The position numbers were made by a program, and so were the translations under genes. The notes beneath the pieces are model-generated. The model had not been told where the DNA came from. It searched no databases and saw nothing but the letters and a program-made list of their open reading frames with translations. Source: Rhizocola hellebori (GTDB taxonomy: Bacteria > Actinomycetota > Actinomycetes > Mycobacteriales > Micromonosporaceae). From it: a stretch of DNA of 64,000 nt. Location: positions 102,561-166,560 of the forward strand of contig NZ_BONY01000015.1 in assembly GCF_016862955.1 (NCBI RefSeq), given 5' to 3'. This document shows positions 1-8,522 of the stretch, piece after piece (the stretch's first letter is position 1; each line of letters begins with the position of its first letter).

Positions 1-236
1 GTGGAGATGACCTCCTCGGGCAGGGCCTCCACCGCGTCCCGGTCGGTGATGCTCAGGGCATGGGCGCTCATCCGGGCCTGGCCCGCTCCGGCGAGGCGGG
101 CGGTTTCGGCCAGACCCGTGTCGCTCAGGTCGACGGCGGCGACGCGCGCGCCACGGGCGATGAGCCCGAGCACGACCTCGCGGCCGATGCCGTTTCCGCC
201 TCCGGTGACGACGAAGACCTTATCCTCGATCTGCAT
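1..236 (-). CDS. SDR family oxidoreductase, N-terminal fragment (runs off the window)
   Basis: Only the first 78 residues are present; the gene continues beyond base 1. The N-terminus carries the Rossmann dinucleotide motif TGGGNGIG about ten residues in, followed by alternating hydrophobic strands and an acidic residue after beta-2 (VAAVDLSD), the pattern of classical short-chain dehydrogenases. The ATG is preceded by a clear AAGGAGG ribosome binding site about 10 bases upstream. It lies 64 bases downstream of a 3-ketosteroid-dehydrogenase-like gene on the same strand, so a hydroxysteroid or other alicyclic alcohol dehydrogenase role is plausible, but the substrate is inference. The catalytic YxxxK lies outside the window. 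Confidence 0.85.
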   Translation of the reverse strand, partial: MQIEDKVFVVTGGGNGIGREVVLGLIARGARVAAVDLSDTGLAETARLAGAGQARMSAHALSITDRDAVEALPEEVIS

Positions 237-300
237 TTTCGATCTGCCTCCTTCTTATTGGGTACCAGGTAAGCCCGGCCGCCGACGGCATAACGGCGAT

Positions 301-1956
301 TCAGCCCGTGGCACTGCGGGCGGAGGCGTGACGCCCGGCGAGGAAGCCGAAGACGGCGGCCGGCGCGATGGTCGACCCAGGCCCCGGATAGGTATGTCCC
401 ATAACGGATGCGGTGCTGTTGCCCGCGCCGTAGAGGCCGCCGATCGGTTCGCCGTCGGCGTCCAGGCACCGCGAATGCTCGTCGGTGAGCAGGCCGCCCT
501 TGGTGCCGAGGTCGCCCGGCACCAGTTGCACCGCGGTGAACGGCCCCTTCTCCAGCGGCCCAAGGTTCGGGTTCGGCTTGACCCCGGGGTCGCCGTAATA
601 GTTGTCGTAGACGGTGCGGCCGCGGCCGAAGTCCTCATCCACGCCGCGGCGGGCGAAGCCGTTGAACCGGTCCACCGTCGCGCGCAGCTTGGCCGGCTCC
701 ATGCCCAGCTCGATCGCCAGCGCCTCAACGGTTTCGGCCGACCGGACGGTGCCGGCCGCGCGCAGCTTCTTGGTGCCCTGGGCGAGCGAGGAGAACAGGT
801 ACCGGCGGCGGTGCCGCGCGTCGACGATCAGCCAGCTCGGGATCGCCGGCACGGTCTCGTCGCGGTGCAGCATGGCGTGGCCGAAATCCACGTAGCTCGC
901 CGACTCGTTGGTGTAGCGCTGCCCGCTCGAGTCGACGACGATGCTGAATGGCATCGAGCGTTCCGACACCACGAACCCGTGGGATCCGTCGGGCATCGGC
1001 ACCGATGGCCCCCACCACGCATCGTCCATAAGCGACAGTTGCGCGCCGATGTCCCCGGCGATGCGGATGGGATCGCCGAGGTCTCCCTCGGCGGCGGAGG
1101 TGTAGCCCGGCACACCGTGGTATTTCTGCCGCCATTCAGCATTGCGGGCGAAGCCACCGGCCGCGATCACGACACCGCCCTTGGCCCGGACCCGTACGGG
1201 TTTGCCGTCAGCCCCGGCCACGATCGCCCCGGTGACGGTGCGCCCTTGCACGACGAGCTCGGTCAGCGGCGTATTGAGCAACACTTCGGTGCCCTGGCGC
1301 ACCACGATGGCCATGAGGTTGGCGCTCAGCCCGGCGCCGATGCCGTAAAGGCGCTTGCCGCGGGCAACGCCCCACAGCGCGCGGAACACAAAACGTGCGC
1401 CCCGCCGGAAACCCGAGAACGTCGACCAAGCGCGGCTCAACAGCCAGACGTCGTCGGTATTCAGCGGCACGGGTGGGGTCGCGCCGACGAACCGGGCGCT
1501 TGCCAGCCAGGGGCCAAGCTGGCGTACGTCGAAGGGTTCCGCTTCGATGCCGCGGCCGGTCATGCCACCGGGCCGGTCGGGGTAGTAGTCGGGGTAGTCG
1601 GGCGCGGCCGCCCACCGCACACCGAGCCGTTCGAGGAAGGAGAAAACCTGTGGCACCGTTTCGACGAAGGCGCGCCTGCGCGCGGGAGAACTGGCCGGAC
1701 CAGCGTCGCCGATGCTGGCTTCCAGGTAGGTCAGGGCCTTGGCCACCGAGTCGTCGCGGCCCATCTTGCGGATGAGCGGGTTGGTCGGCATCCACAGTCC
1801 GCCACCGCTGAGCGCGGTGGTGCCGCCCCATTTCGAGGTGCTTTCCACGACCAGCACCCGGCGGCCGGTGTCGGCCGCGGCGATGGCAGCGGTCAACCCG
1901 GCCGCCCCTGTGCCCACGACAAGCACGTCAACTTCGCGATCCCACGTGCCGTTCAC
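301..1956 (-). CDS. FAD-binding dehydrogenase, 3-ketosteroid-delta1-dehydrogenase-like
   Basis: A 551-residue flavoprotein of the succinate-dehydrogenase/KstD superfamily. It opens with the dinucleotide-binding motif GTGAAGL near residue 15 and the adenine-site segment ESTSKWGGTTALSGGG. The C-terminal segment GDLGTKGGLLTD, then GLYGAGN and TYPGPGSTIAPA, matches the conserved FAD/substrate region of 3-oxosteroid 1-dehydrogenases. Members introduce a C1-C2 double bond into the steroid A ring. I chose GTG at 1956 because GGTGGAGG lies just upstream and the fold begins directly after it; a longer frame to 2040 would run over the operator palindromes. It reads towards the SDR gene and away from a TetR gene, which probably controls it. 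Exact substrate is uncertain. Confidence 0.85.
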   Translation of the reverse strand: MNGTWDREVDVLVVGTGAAGLTAAIAAADTGRRVLVVESTSKWGGTTALSGGGLWMPTNPLIRKMGRDDSVAKALTYLEASIGDAGPASSPARRRAFVETVPQVFSFLERLGVRWAAAPDYPDYYPDRPGGMTGRGIEAEPFDVRQLGPWLASARFVGATPPVPLNTDDVWLLSRAWSTFSGFRRGARFVFRALWGVARGKRLYGIGAGLSANLMAIVVRQGTEVLLNTPLTELVVQGRTVTGAIVAGADGKPVRVRAKGGVVIAAGGFARNAEWRQKYHGVPGYTSAAEGDLGDPIRIAGDIGAQLSLMDDAWWGPSVPMPDGSHGFVVSERSMPFSIVVDSSGQRYTNESASYVDFGHAMLHRDETVPAIPSWLIVDARHRRRYLFSSLAQGTKKLRAAGTVRSAETVEALAIELGMEPAKLRATVDRFNGFARRGVDEDFGRGRTVYDNYYGDPGVKPNPNLGPLEKGPFTAVQLVPGDLGTKGGLLTDEHSRCLDADGEPIGGLYGAGNSTASVMGHTYPGPGSTIAPAAVFGFLAGRHASARSATG

Positions 1957-1990
1957 AGCGCCTCCACCAGTAGGTTTACCGTCGGCATGG

Positions 1991-2030
1991 GTAGCCGATC
2001 GGCTATTCGAAAAGCTAGCCGATCGGCTAC
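1991..2030. promoter_or_regulatory. Duplicated perfect palindrome, probable TetR operator
   Basis: The 14-base palindrome TAGCCGATCGGCTA occurs twice, at 1992-2005 and 2016-2029, with centres 24 bases apart. With the flanking bases the whole element is an inverted repeat of the 15-mer GTAGCCGATCGGCTA around a 10-base spacer. It sits between the divergent flavoprotein and TetR genes, so autoregulation and control of the flavoprotein by the TetR protein is the natural reading. Binding is inferred, not shown. Confidence 0.7.
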
Positions 2031-2093
2031 CCTGGCGCAAGGGCTCGTATCATCAACCGGGGGCAGAGCCCACTGAAGCGACGGGGGTGTGTG

Positions 2094-2708
2094 ATGGCGG
2101 ATCCGGGCACGCGGCCCGATCGTCCGGCCCGGGAGCGCGTGATGGAGGCGGCGTTGGACCTGTTCGCCGCGCACGGCGTCACCGGCACCTCACTGCAGAT
2201 GATCGCCGACCACATGGGCGTCACCAAAGCCGCTGTGTACCACCAATTCCACACCAAGGAAGACATCGTCCTGGCGGTGATCGGCCCGGCGCTGGAGACG
2301 CTGACCAAGGTCGCTGACGCGGCCGACCGGCAGCGCGCCCACCGGCGGCGCCTGGAGTCCGCGCTCAACGGCATCGTCGATCTGATCATCAAGAATCGCC
2401 GGCTGACCGCCATCGTCCAGTTCGATCCCATGGTCGCCGAGCTGGTCCGCGCCCACCCGTCGCGCACCTCGATCGAGCGGATCCGCGGCATGTTCACCGG
2501 CGCCGATCCGGATGCCTCGGCTCTGGTCAGCGCCGCGATGGTCAGCGGTGGCCTGGTGATGGCCGGCATCGACCCGGCCCTCGACGGCCTCAGCGATGAA
2601 GAGCTGCGCCGCCACCTTTTCGACACCGCTTGGCGTTTGCTCAAACCGCGCACGGCCAGCTTGTCGGCTTCCGGTGGCCGAGTGGCCCAACCGACCGGGC
2701 GGGTCTAG
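2094..2708 (+). CDS. TetR/AcrR family transcriptional regulator
   Basis: A 204-residue protein with an N-terminal TetR helix-turn-helix: the segment from ERVMEAALDLFAAHG through TSLQMIADHMGVTKAAVYHQF and TKEDI is the canonical DNA-binding domain (residues about 13-60). The C-terminal ligand-binding helices show no recognisable subfamily signature. ATG 2094 and GTG 2091 are in the same frame and no strong ribosome site distinguishes them. It is divergent from the KstD-like gene, and the duplicated TAGCCGATCGGCTA palindrome lies between them, so it likely represses both genes and responds to a steroid-like or CoA-thioester ligand (inference). The palindrome does not resemble the KstR or KstR2 operators I know. 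Confidence 0.9.
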   Translation: MADPGTRPDRPARERVMEAALDLFAAHGVTGTSLQMIADHMGVTKAAVYHQFHTKEDIVLAVIGPALETLTKVADAADRQRAHRRRLESALNGIVDLIIKNRRLTAIVQFDPMVAELVRAHPSRTSIERIRGMFTGADPDASALVSAAMVSGGLVMAGIDPALDGLSDEELRRHLFDTAWRLLKPRTASLSASGGRVAQPTGRV

Positions 2709-2749
2709 CATGCCATCATCCAGTCGACTTTGGACCCGGGAGACCGAGC

Positions 2750-2950
2750 ATGACCCAAGATCCGATGCAGGGCCTCGACGCGCAGGGCATCCGTGACGCT
2801 GCGGCCAACGTCGTGGAGCGCGACATCGACGGCGATGGGCAACCCGACAGCTTCCTGGTCGACGTCGACGGCGATGGCGAAATCGACATGGCGCTCTACG
2901 ACGACGACGGCGACGGCGTGACCGACCGCGTAATCCGCTCCGCGGAGTAG
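2750..2950 (+). CDS. Small acidic DxDGD-repeat protein
   Basis: A 66-residue protein with three closely spaced acidic loops, DIDGDGQPD, DVDGDGEID and DDDGDGVTD, from about residue 25 to the end. They follow the DxDxDG pattern of calcium loops seen in EF-hands, dockerins and thrombospondin type 3 repeats. There is no signal peptide or membrane segment, so it is presumably cytoplasmic. It starts 41 bases after the TetR gene with only a weak upstream site (GGGAGACCGAGC). Function is unknown; a calcium-buffering or calcium-sensing role is inference from the loops only. Its last codons belong to the first copy of a 48-base duplicated segment. Confidence 0.65.
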   Translation: MTQDPMQGLDAQGIRDAAANVVERDIDGDGQPDSFLVDVDGDGEIDMALYDDDGDGVTDRVIRSAE

Positions 2951-3046
2951 CCCGCTGCCCGGTAACAGGCGCGGCAAGCCAACGGCGACGACGGCTTCAT
3001 CCGCTCCGCGGGGCAGCCTGCCGCACGGTGCCAGGCGCGGTCAGCC
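2933..3046. repeat. Imperfect direct duplication of 48 bases, period 66
   Basis: The segments 2933-2980 and 2999-3046 both begin ATCCGCTCCGCGG and end CAGGCGCGG followed by AGCC after two variable bases; by my alignment 39 of 48 positions agree. The first copy includes the stop of the small acidic-repeat gene. The second lies just upstream of the beta-propeller lipoprotein and creates a spurious 5' extension of that reading frame. It looks like a decayed local tandem duplication. Confidence 0.6.
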
Positions 3047-3090
3047 GCTGCGCTGCCAACCGGATCGGCGGGCCAGGCGGTGTTAGCAGT

Positions 3091-4065
3091 GTGCGAATTC
3101 TCCTAGCGCTTTTGTGTGCCGGTGCGGTGGTCGGCGGTTGCACGCCCGCCACCGAGCGTGGGGCCGTGGCGTCGTCTGCTCCGGCGCCGGGGCCGGCTGC
3201 CAGTGCCGCTGACAGTGGTTGGCGCGTGCAGTCCAAAACCGACCTCGGTGGGGCAGAGGCGTATGGCCTGGCCGTGACCGAGGACACGGTCTGGGCGGTG
3301 TCCTATCAGGCCGGCACGCTGGTGCGGGTGAACGTGGACGACGGCGCGGTGGTGGCAACGATTCCGCTGGCCGGGCAGCCGGCGTCGCTGCTGTCCGCCG
3401 CGGGAAGCCTCTGGGTCGCCGCTTACGGCGGTCACCTGTATCGCCTCGACGCCGCCGCCGGATCGGTGACCGCGGACGTGCCCGAAGTCGGGGAGATCTG
3501 CTGCGACCTCAGCTTCGGCGGCGGCCTGGTGTGGGCGCTCAATCCGGCGGGCTTTCTGCTCGGGGTGGATCCGGTGACCGCTGTGGTAGCGAAGCGGTAT
3601 CCGGTACCCGTCAATAGAAATGCCCATTCAAATGTTGTCTTTGCGGGCAACTCGGTATGGGTCGCCAGCGATGGTGGGCCAATGCTGCAAATCGATCCAA
3701 AGACCGGAAACTCCACCCAGGTCGACGTCGGCGGTGGCGTGCCCTTCTTTGCTCGCGGCGCGCGGCTGTGGGGTGCTGACGCGACAGCGGTTTGGGCCCT
3801 CGACCCGGCGACAGCCAAAGTGGTGCAACGTGTTGCGCTGACCGATTCGGCGGAGGTGATGGCGCTCGCGGTCGACGGCAACACGCTGTGGGCGGGCATT
3901 CGCCACCCCGGGCGAATAGGGGCCGTGCAGCGGATCGACCTCGGAACCGGCCGGGTGCTGGCAGAATCGCGCGACATCACCATTCCCGCCCGGATCGAGA
4001 TCGGTCATGGCTCGGTCTGGATCACCGACTCGGGCAGCAGCTTGCTTTGGCGCGTCGTGCGCTGA
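3091..4065 (+). CDS. Secreted beta-propeller lipoprotein (YncE/YVTN-like)
   Basis: A 324-residue protein with a short lipoprotein signal (hydrophobic core LLALLCAGAVVGG followed by Cys), then about seven repeats of the form (S/N)xxW(V/A)A followed by a D-x-x-(T/D)G strand: DTVWAVSY, GSLWVAAY, GLVWALNP, NSVWVASD, TAVWALDP, NTLWAGIR and GSVWITDS. This is the signature of a seven-bladed YVTN/NHL-type propeller. I place the start at GTG 3091, which puts the signal core at the N-terminus; an earlier in-frame GTG at 3028 lies in the duplicated 48-base segment. Such proteins bind ligands or partners at the cell surface. The ligand is unknown. Confidence 0.8.
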   Translation: MRILLALLCAGAVVGGCTPATERGAVASSAPAPGPAASAADSGWRVQSKTDLGGAEAYGLAVTEDTVWAVSYQAGTLVRVNVDDGAVVATIPLAGQPASLLSAAGSLWVAAYGGHLYRLDAAAGSVTADVPEVGEICCDLSFGGGLVWALNPAGFLLGVDPVTAVVAKRYPVPVNRNAHSNVVFAGNSVWVASDGGPMLQIDPKTGNSTQVDVGGGVPFFARGARLWGADATAVWALDPATAKVVQRVALTDSAEVMALAVDGNTLWAGIRHPGRIGAVQRIDLGTGRVLAESRDITIPARIEIGHGSVWITDSGSSLLWRVVR

Positions 4066-4174
4066 GCCAGCCGCGGTCCAACAGGATTGCAACATAACTC
4101 CAACCGCCGGCAGGTCGGATGACGGGCGCAGGCCGCAACGTGTGGCGTGCTCGTAACGACCTGACGGAGGATCC

Positions 4175-5398
4175 ATGTTGACATATCTGTCCCGCCGCCT
4201 GGCCATCGCGGTGAGTGTGGCCACGGTCATCGGTGGCCTGGCCGGCGTGCCCTCGGCCGCGGCCGCGCCGGATGCCGGCGGCGTCGGCGAGGTCCGGATG
4301 GCCGACCCTGCCAAGGCTCTGCCCGACAGCTTTATCGTCGTTCTCAAGGACAGTGCAGGGGTGGGGATCCAGGCGGCCGGAATCGCGGCCAAGCATGGCG
4401 TGTCACCGCGGTTCACCTACACCTCGGCGCTCAAGGGTTTCGCGACGCAGACCACGCTGGCCCAAGCCCGCCGCATCGCCGCCGATCCGGCCGTGGCCTA
4501 TGTCGAGCAGGACCAGATCGTCACCACCCAGGTGTTCGTGCAGCCCAATCCGCCCTCATGGGGGTTGGACCGGATCGATGAAAGGTCGCTGCCGCTGGAC
4601 ATGAAGTACCACTATCCGAACACCGCCCAGCGGATCACCGCCTTCATCATCGACACCGGGATTCGCTTTACCCATCAGGAGTTCGGCGGTCGTGCGGTGC
4701 TCGGCATCGACACCGTCGGCGATGGCCAGAACGGCAACGACTGCCACGGGCACGGCACCCACGTCGCCGGGACCGTCGGCGGCCGGTCGGTCGGCATCGC
4801 CAAGCAGGTGAAGCTGGTCGCAGTCCGGGTGCTCGACTGCACCGGCTCGGGCAGTTTCGCCGGCGTCATCGCGGGCGTCGACTGGGTGACCACTCAGGCG
4901 CTGACGACCCACGTGCTGGGCGTGGCCAACATGAGTCTGGGCGCGCCTGGCACCAGCGCGGCCATGGAGACGGCCGTGACCAACTCCATCGCCGCCAACG
5001 TGCACTACTCCCTCGCCGCGGGCAACAGCTTCGGCGCCGACGCGTGTAACTTCACCCCGGCCCGCACCCCGCGCGCCACCACCGTGGGCGCCACCGACAT
5101 CACCGACACCCGGGCCGGTTTCTCCAACATAGGAACCTGCCTGGACCTGTTCGCCCCCGGCGTGAACATCTACTCGGCCTGGGCGACGGCCGACAACGCG
5201 TACAACACGATCAGCGGGACTTCGATGGCCTCGCCGCATGCCGCCGGCACCGCAGCGCTGTGGCGTCAGCGGTTCCCGGCCGACAACGCCGACCAGGTGG
5301 CGGCCGCTCTGGCCGCCAACGCCACCCCGGGCGTGGTGATCAATCCTGGTGTGGGCTCGCCGAACCTCTTGCTGTTCATGGGAATGATCCCGATGTGA
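4175..5398 (+). CDS. Secreted subtilisin-like serine protease with I9 prodomain (S8 family)
   Basis: A 407-residue extracellular protease. A Sec signal covers residues 1 to about 31 (cleavage near SAAAA-P). Residues about 50-115 (SFIVVLKD to YVEQDQ) are an inhibitor I9 propeptide. The catalytic domain has Asp160 in IIDTG, His193 in HGTHVAG, the oxyanion Asn284 in AAGN and the nucleophile Ser350 in [11 protein letters not shown]. It is proteinase-K-like in layout, with several cysteines that may form disulfides. GGAGG lies 4 bases before the ATG. The protein ends without a cell-wall anchor or P/Homo-B domain, so it is probably released. A 12-bp-stem hairpin follows it. Confidence 0.95.
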   Translation: MLTYLSRRLAIAVSVATVIGGLAGVPSAAAAPDAGGVGEVRMADPAKALPDSFIVVLKDSAGVGIQAAGIAAKHGVSPRFTYTSALKGFATQTTLAQARRIAADPAVAYVEQDQIVTTQVFVQPNPPSWGLDRIDERSLPLDMKYHYPNTAQRITAFIIDTGIRFTHQEFGGRAVLGIDTVGDGQNGNDCHGHGTHVAGTVGGRSVGIAKQVKLVAVRVLDCTGSGSFAGVIAGVDWVTTQALTTHVLGVANMSLGAPGTSAAMETAVTNSIAANVHYSLAAGNSFGADACNFTPARTPRATTVGATDITDTRAGFSNIGTCLDLFAPGVNIYSAWATADNAYNTISGTSMASPHAAGTAALWRQRFPADNADQVAAALAANATPGVVINPGVGSPNLLLFMGMIPM

Positions 5399-5416
5399 CC
5401 TCAGTCGGGTGAGGAC

Positions 5417-5448
5417 GCGGTGGTGCGGCGAAGGGCCCGCACCACCGC
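5417..5448. terminator. GC-rich hairpin between convergent genes
   Basis: GCGGTGGTGCGG (5417-5428) pairs perfectly with CCGCACCACCGC (5437-5448) over an 8-base loop. It fills the gap between the convergent protease and SARP genes and would act in both directions. There is no U tract. Confidence 0.7.
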
Positions 5449-5449
5449 A

Positions 5450-8401
5450 CTAACTGATCTTGGCGAGCATCCCGGCGACGGTGGCTGTCCCGCCCCGGAT
5501 CCGAGCCGTTCGCAAGTCCTGTTCGGACAGTCGTTCCTGGACGGCGTCCCAGGTCGCTTGCCAGGCAGGCAGTTCGATGGCCGGCACCACGGTGCCGATC
5601 GTCTCCCGCAAGGCGGCCGCCAGCGCAAGCAGCTCGGCGGCCCGGCTCACCTCGCCGCGCGCGACGAAGGCCTGGGCCAGCGCGTCGAGCAGGCTGGACT
5701 GCCGCCATCGATCGCCCAGGGCCAGATGCAGATCCAGGCTTGCCCGCAGGGTGCCGATGGCGCTGGAGACCTTGCCCTGGCGCAGCTCGACCAGACCGAG
5801 CAGGTCGAGCGCCCACGAGATGCCCTCCTTGACCTCCAGCTTGGAGAAGGTGGTCAGCGCGTCATCGACCAGCTCCCGTGCCTGTTCGTTGCGCCCGCGA
5901 TAGTAGGCGACAGCGGCGAGGTGGATCTGCGCCGAGGCAAGGCATTCGCTGTCGCCGGAGCTCTGGTATCGGCGGTATGCCTTGTCCAGCAACTGTTCCG
6001 CCTGGTCGAGATCGCCGGCGAGCCAGGCGGTGAAGCCGCTGAGCATGAGCACCCCGGCGGCCGCGAAGTCGTCACAGGGCAGGGCTGCGGCCTGCTGCAG
6101 ACAGGCCAGGGAGGCCTCGTACTCGCCGCGTTCCCGAGCCACCGAGCCGAGCAGGCGCAAGGCCCGGCAGGCCCCGGCGTGGTCGTCGTGGCGACGGTGA
6201 ATCTCCAGGGCGCGTTCGGCGGAGGCCTGCGCCTCGCCGTAATTGCTGACAAGGAACGAGAACATGGCGTCGCTGGCCCATGCCGCGCCGACCGTCACCG
6301 TTTCGGCGGCCGGCAGCTCGTGCTGGCGGGCCAGCGCCTGCCTGATCCAGAGCTGACCCTGGCGATACTGCCCGCGCAGCTGGCAATAGCGGGCCAACGC
6401 GACGGCCAATCTTAGCTGTGGCAACGGGTTTGGTGTTTCGGCATACCAGGCCATGGCCGTGCGGACGTTGTCGTGGTCGGCCGCCAGCCGCTCCAGCCCA
6501 TCGGCCATCGACGGGCCACACAGGCCCTGATCGGCTTGCTCCGCTTCGTGCAGGACGTGGGCAGCATGCCTTTCCCGCGCGGCCGTCCTCTCCGGCGGGC
6601 ACTCAGCAAGCCGATCCCAAGCCCACCGCCGAATCGTTTCCAGCAGCCGATATCTGGTACCGGTGGGCTGCCGCTCCACCACCACCAACGACTTGGCGAC
6701 GAGGTCGGACAGGGCATCGACGGCGGGACGCTCACCCGGTTGCGGGTGCCACACCGCCTCGGCGGCGGCAAGGGAGAACCCTCCGGCGAAAACCGCGAGC
6801 TGCCGAAAACGGGCCTGCGTCGGCATATCGAGCAGGTCGTGACTCCACTCGATCGACGCGTCGAGCACCCGATGGTGCGGATGCTCGGCGTACCGTCGCA
6901 CGCGCAGCAGGCTGGGTTCGTTGAGCCGGGCGGCGATCTCCTTCACGGTGAGCACCTCTGTCCGGGTGGCGACCAGCTCAAGAGCCAGCGGCAGCCCGTC
7001 CACGGCCGCGCACACCGCCGCGAGCGCGGGCGCGTCGGCATCGGTCAGATAGCGCACGGTCTGCGCGGTGGACCGTTCCAGCAGCAGGCACACCGCGTCG
7101 TATCGCTTCACCTCGTCCAGCCGCATCGGTACCGCGCCGCCCTCGCCCAGCGGCGGCACCGCCAGCAGCGGCACCGGGAAGGTCACCTCGCCGGGCAGCC
7201 CCAGCGCCTCTCGGCTGGTGGTCAGCACCCGCAGCGCGGGGCACGACGACAGCAGGGTGGCGGTGAGCGCGGCGCAGGCGTCGAGCAGATGCTCACAGTT
7301 GTCCAGCACGAGCAGGCATTGCCACGAGCGCAGGTTTTCGGTCAGGGCTTCCAGCGGGCCGAGGTAGGGGCCTTCCGAGATGCCCAACGCGGCCGCCACC
7401 ACAGCCTGTACCTGCGCGTGTTCGGTGACCGGGGCGAGATCGATGAACCACGCCCCGTGCGCGAAGCCCGGCGCCAGCTCGCGAGCGACCGCGATCGCCA
7501 TGCGGGTCTTGCCGCAGCCGCCGACACCGGTCAGGGTGACCAGGCGATGCTGGGTCAGCTGCGCGCGCACCTCGGCCAGCTCGGCGTGCCGCCCCACCAG
7601 CCGGGTCAGCGGGCTGGGCAGCGCCGGCTGCGCCCGCCTGGTGGCCGAGGCGGCCGGTTTCTGCTGCTGCCGGCTGTCGTCCGCCAAAATCGTCGCCTCC
7701 AATCGGCGCAGGCCGGGGCCCGGTTCCACACCCAGCTCGTCGACGAGCCGGGCCCGCGCTCGCCGATAGGCGTTCAACGCCTCGCCCCGCCGGCCGGCCT
7801 GGGAAAGGGCGAGCATCAGCAGCTCCCACAGCCGTTCCCGCAGCGGATGGCGGGCCACAAGGGATTCCAGCTCCGAAGTGACCGCCGCGTAGTCGCCCAG
7901 CTTCAGCTGTGCGGTCAGCAGGTCCTCGGTCGCGAAGTGCCACAGCTCCCGCAGCCGGGTCGCCTCGGCTCGTGCCCATGCGCCGGTGGTGCAGTCGGCG
8001 AGCACGTCGCCACGCCATAGGCGAAGGCCGGCCTTGAGGTGCGCGACGGCTTGCGGGATCGCCTCCGCCGCCAGGGCTGTTCCGGCGAGCCGGACGCGTT
8101 CCTCGAAGCGGCGCACGTCAACCCATTCCGGCGGAACGTTTAGCGCGTAACCCGAGGCGCGCGTCGTGATCAGACCGTCCAAGCTCGACGCGGTGAGCCG
8201 GCGTCGAAGGTGGGCGACGTAGGTGCGCAAGGTCAGGGCGGCGGCGGTGGGCGGATTGGCGTCCCAGATGCCATCGATCAGGGCTTCGCGCGACACCACG
8301 GCGGGAGCTCGCAACCCCAGCAGTCCCAACAGGGTGCGCAGCCGTGGGCCGCCGATGCGCATCGTGCCGGTGGGGTCTGCGAACTCCACCGGCCCGAGCA
8401 A
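5450..8401 (-). CDS. SARP/AfsR-type transcriptional regulator with NB-ARC ATPase and TPR domains
   Basis: A 983-residue pathway-type activator. Residues about 1-95 form the OmpR-like winged helix (LTLRTYVAHLRRRL, then GYALNVPP), 95-240 the bacterial transcriptional activation domain, and 270-620 an NB-ARC/STAND ATPase with Walker A GVGGCGKT at about 292-299 and a Walker B-like LLVLDNCEH. The rest is TPR-like helices. SARPs bind direct heptamer repeats upstream of antibiotic or extracellular-enzyme genes. The listed TTG start at 8401 truncates the usual MxLRLLGPVE N-terminus: the residues IDLR precede it in frame and AGGAG lies 5 bases before an ATC codon at 8411-8413, which may be the true start. 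Targets are unknown; the lipid-amine cluster or the flanking hydrolases are candidates. Confidence 0.9.
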   Translation of the reverse strand: MLGPVEFADPTGTMRIGGPRLRTLLGLLGLRAPAVVSREALIDGIWDANPPTAAALTLRTYVAHLRRRLTASSLDGLITTRASGYALNVPPEWVDVRRFEERVRLAGTALAAEAIPQAVAHLKAGLRLWRGDVLADCTTGAWARAEATRLRELWHFATEDLLTAQLKLGDYAAVTSELESLVARHPLRERLWELLMLALSQAGRRGEALNAYRRARARLVDELGVEPGPGLRRLEATILADDSRQQQKPAASATRRAQPALPSPLTRLVGRHAELAEVRAQLTQHRLVTLTGVGGCGKTRMAIAVARELAPGFAHGAWFIDLAPVTEHAQVQAVVAAALGISEGPYLGPLEALTENLRSWQCLLVLDNCEHLLDACAALTATLLSSCPALRVLTTSREALGLPGEVTFPVPLLAVPPLGEGGAVPMRLDEVKRYDAVCLLLERSTAQTVRYLTDADAPALAAVCAAVDGLPLALELVATRTEVLTVKEIAARLNEPSLLRVRRYAEHPHHRVLDASIEWSHDLLDMPTQARFRQLAVFAGGFSLAAAEAVWHPQPGERPAVDALSDLVAKSLVVVERQPTGTRYRLLETIRRWAWDRLAECPPERTAARERHAAHVLHEAEQADQGLCGPSMADGLERLAADHDNVRTAMAWYAETPNPLPQLRLAVALARYCQLRGQYRQGQLWIRQALARQHELPAAETVTVGAAWASDAMFSFLVSNYGEAQASAERALEIHRRHDDHAGACRALRLLGSVARERGEYEASLACLQQAAALPCDDFAAAGVLMLSGFTAWLAGDLDQAEQLLDKAYRRYQSSGDSECLASAQIHLAAVAYYRGRNEQARELVDDALTTFSKLEVKEGISWALDLLGLVELRQGKVSSAIGTLRASLDLHLALGDRWRQSSLLDALAQAFVARGEVSRAAELLALAAALRETIGTVVPAIELPAWQATWDAVQERLSEQDLRTARIRGGTATVAGMLAKIS

Positions 8402-8475
8402 CCGGAGGTCGATCGTGGCTCCTGCATCATCGTCTATGCCTTATGCTATCGCTTCCGATCGATTCTTTTCGACGG

Positions 8476-8510
8476 GTACGGGCCGGGCGCTCGCCGCGCC
8501 CGGCCCGTAC
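8476..8510. terminator. Perfect 14-bp-stem hairpin
   Basis: GTACGGGCCGGGCG (8476-8489) pairs with CGCCCGGCCCGTAC (8497-8510) over a 7-base loop, 13 bases past the stop of the mannanase gene on the minus strand. No U tract follows. It also separates mannanase transcription from the SARP gene downstream. Confidence 0.75.
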
Positions 8511-8522
8511 TCTGGTCGATTT

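Noticed and set aside
1..2076. A 691-codon plus-strand open frame
   Set aside because: It is antisense to the SDR and KstD-like genes, whose translations show clear family motifs; its own translation has only low-complexity Arg/Gly/Pro sequence.
6473..8020. A 515-codon plus-strand open frame
   Set aside because: Antisense shadow of the SARP regulator; no motif, and the GC-skewed codon positions fit the minus-strand gene.
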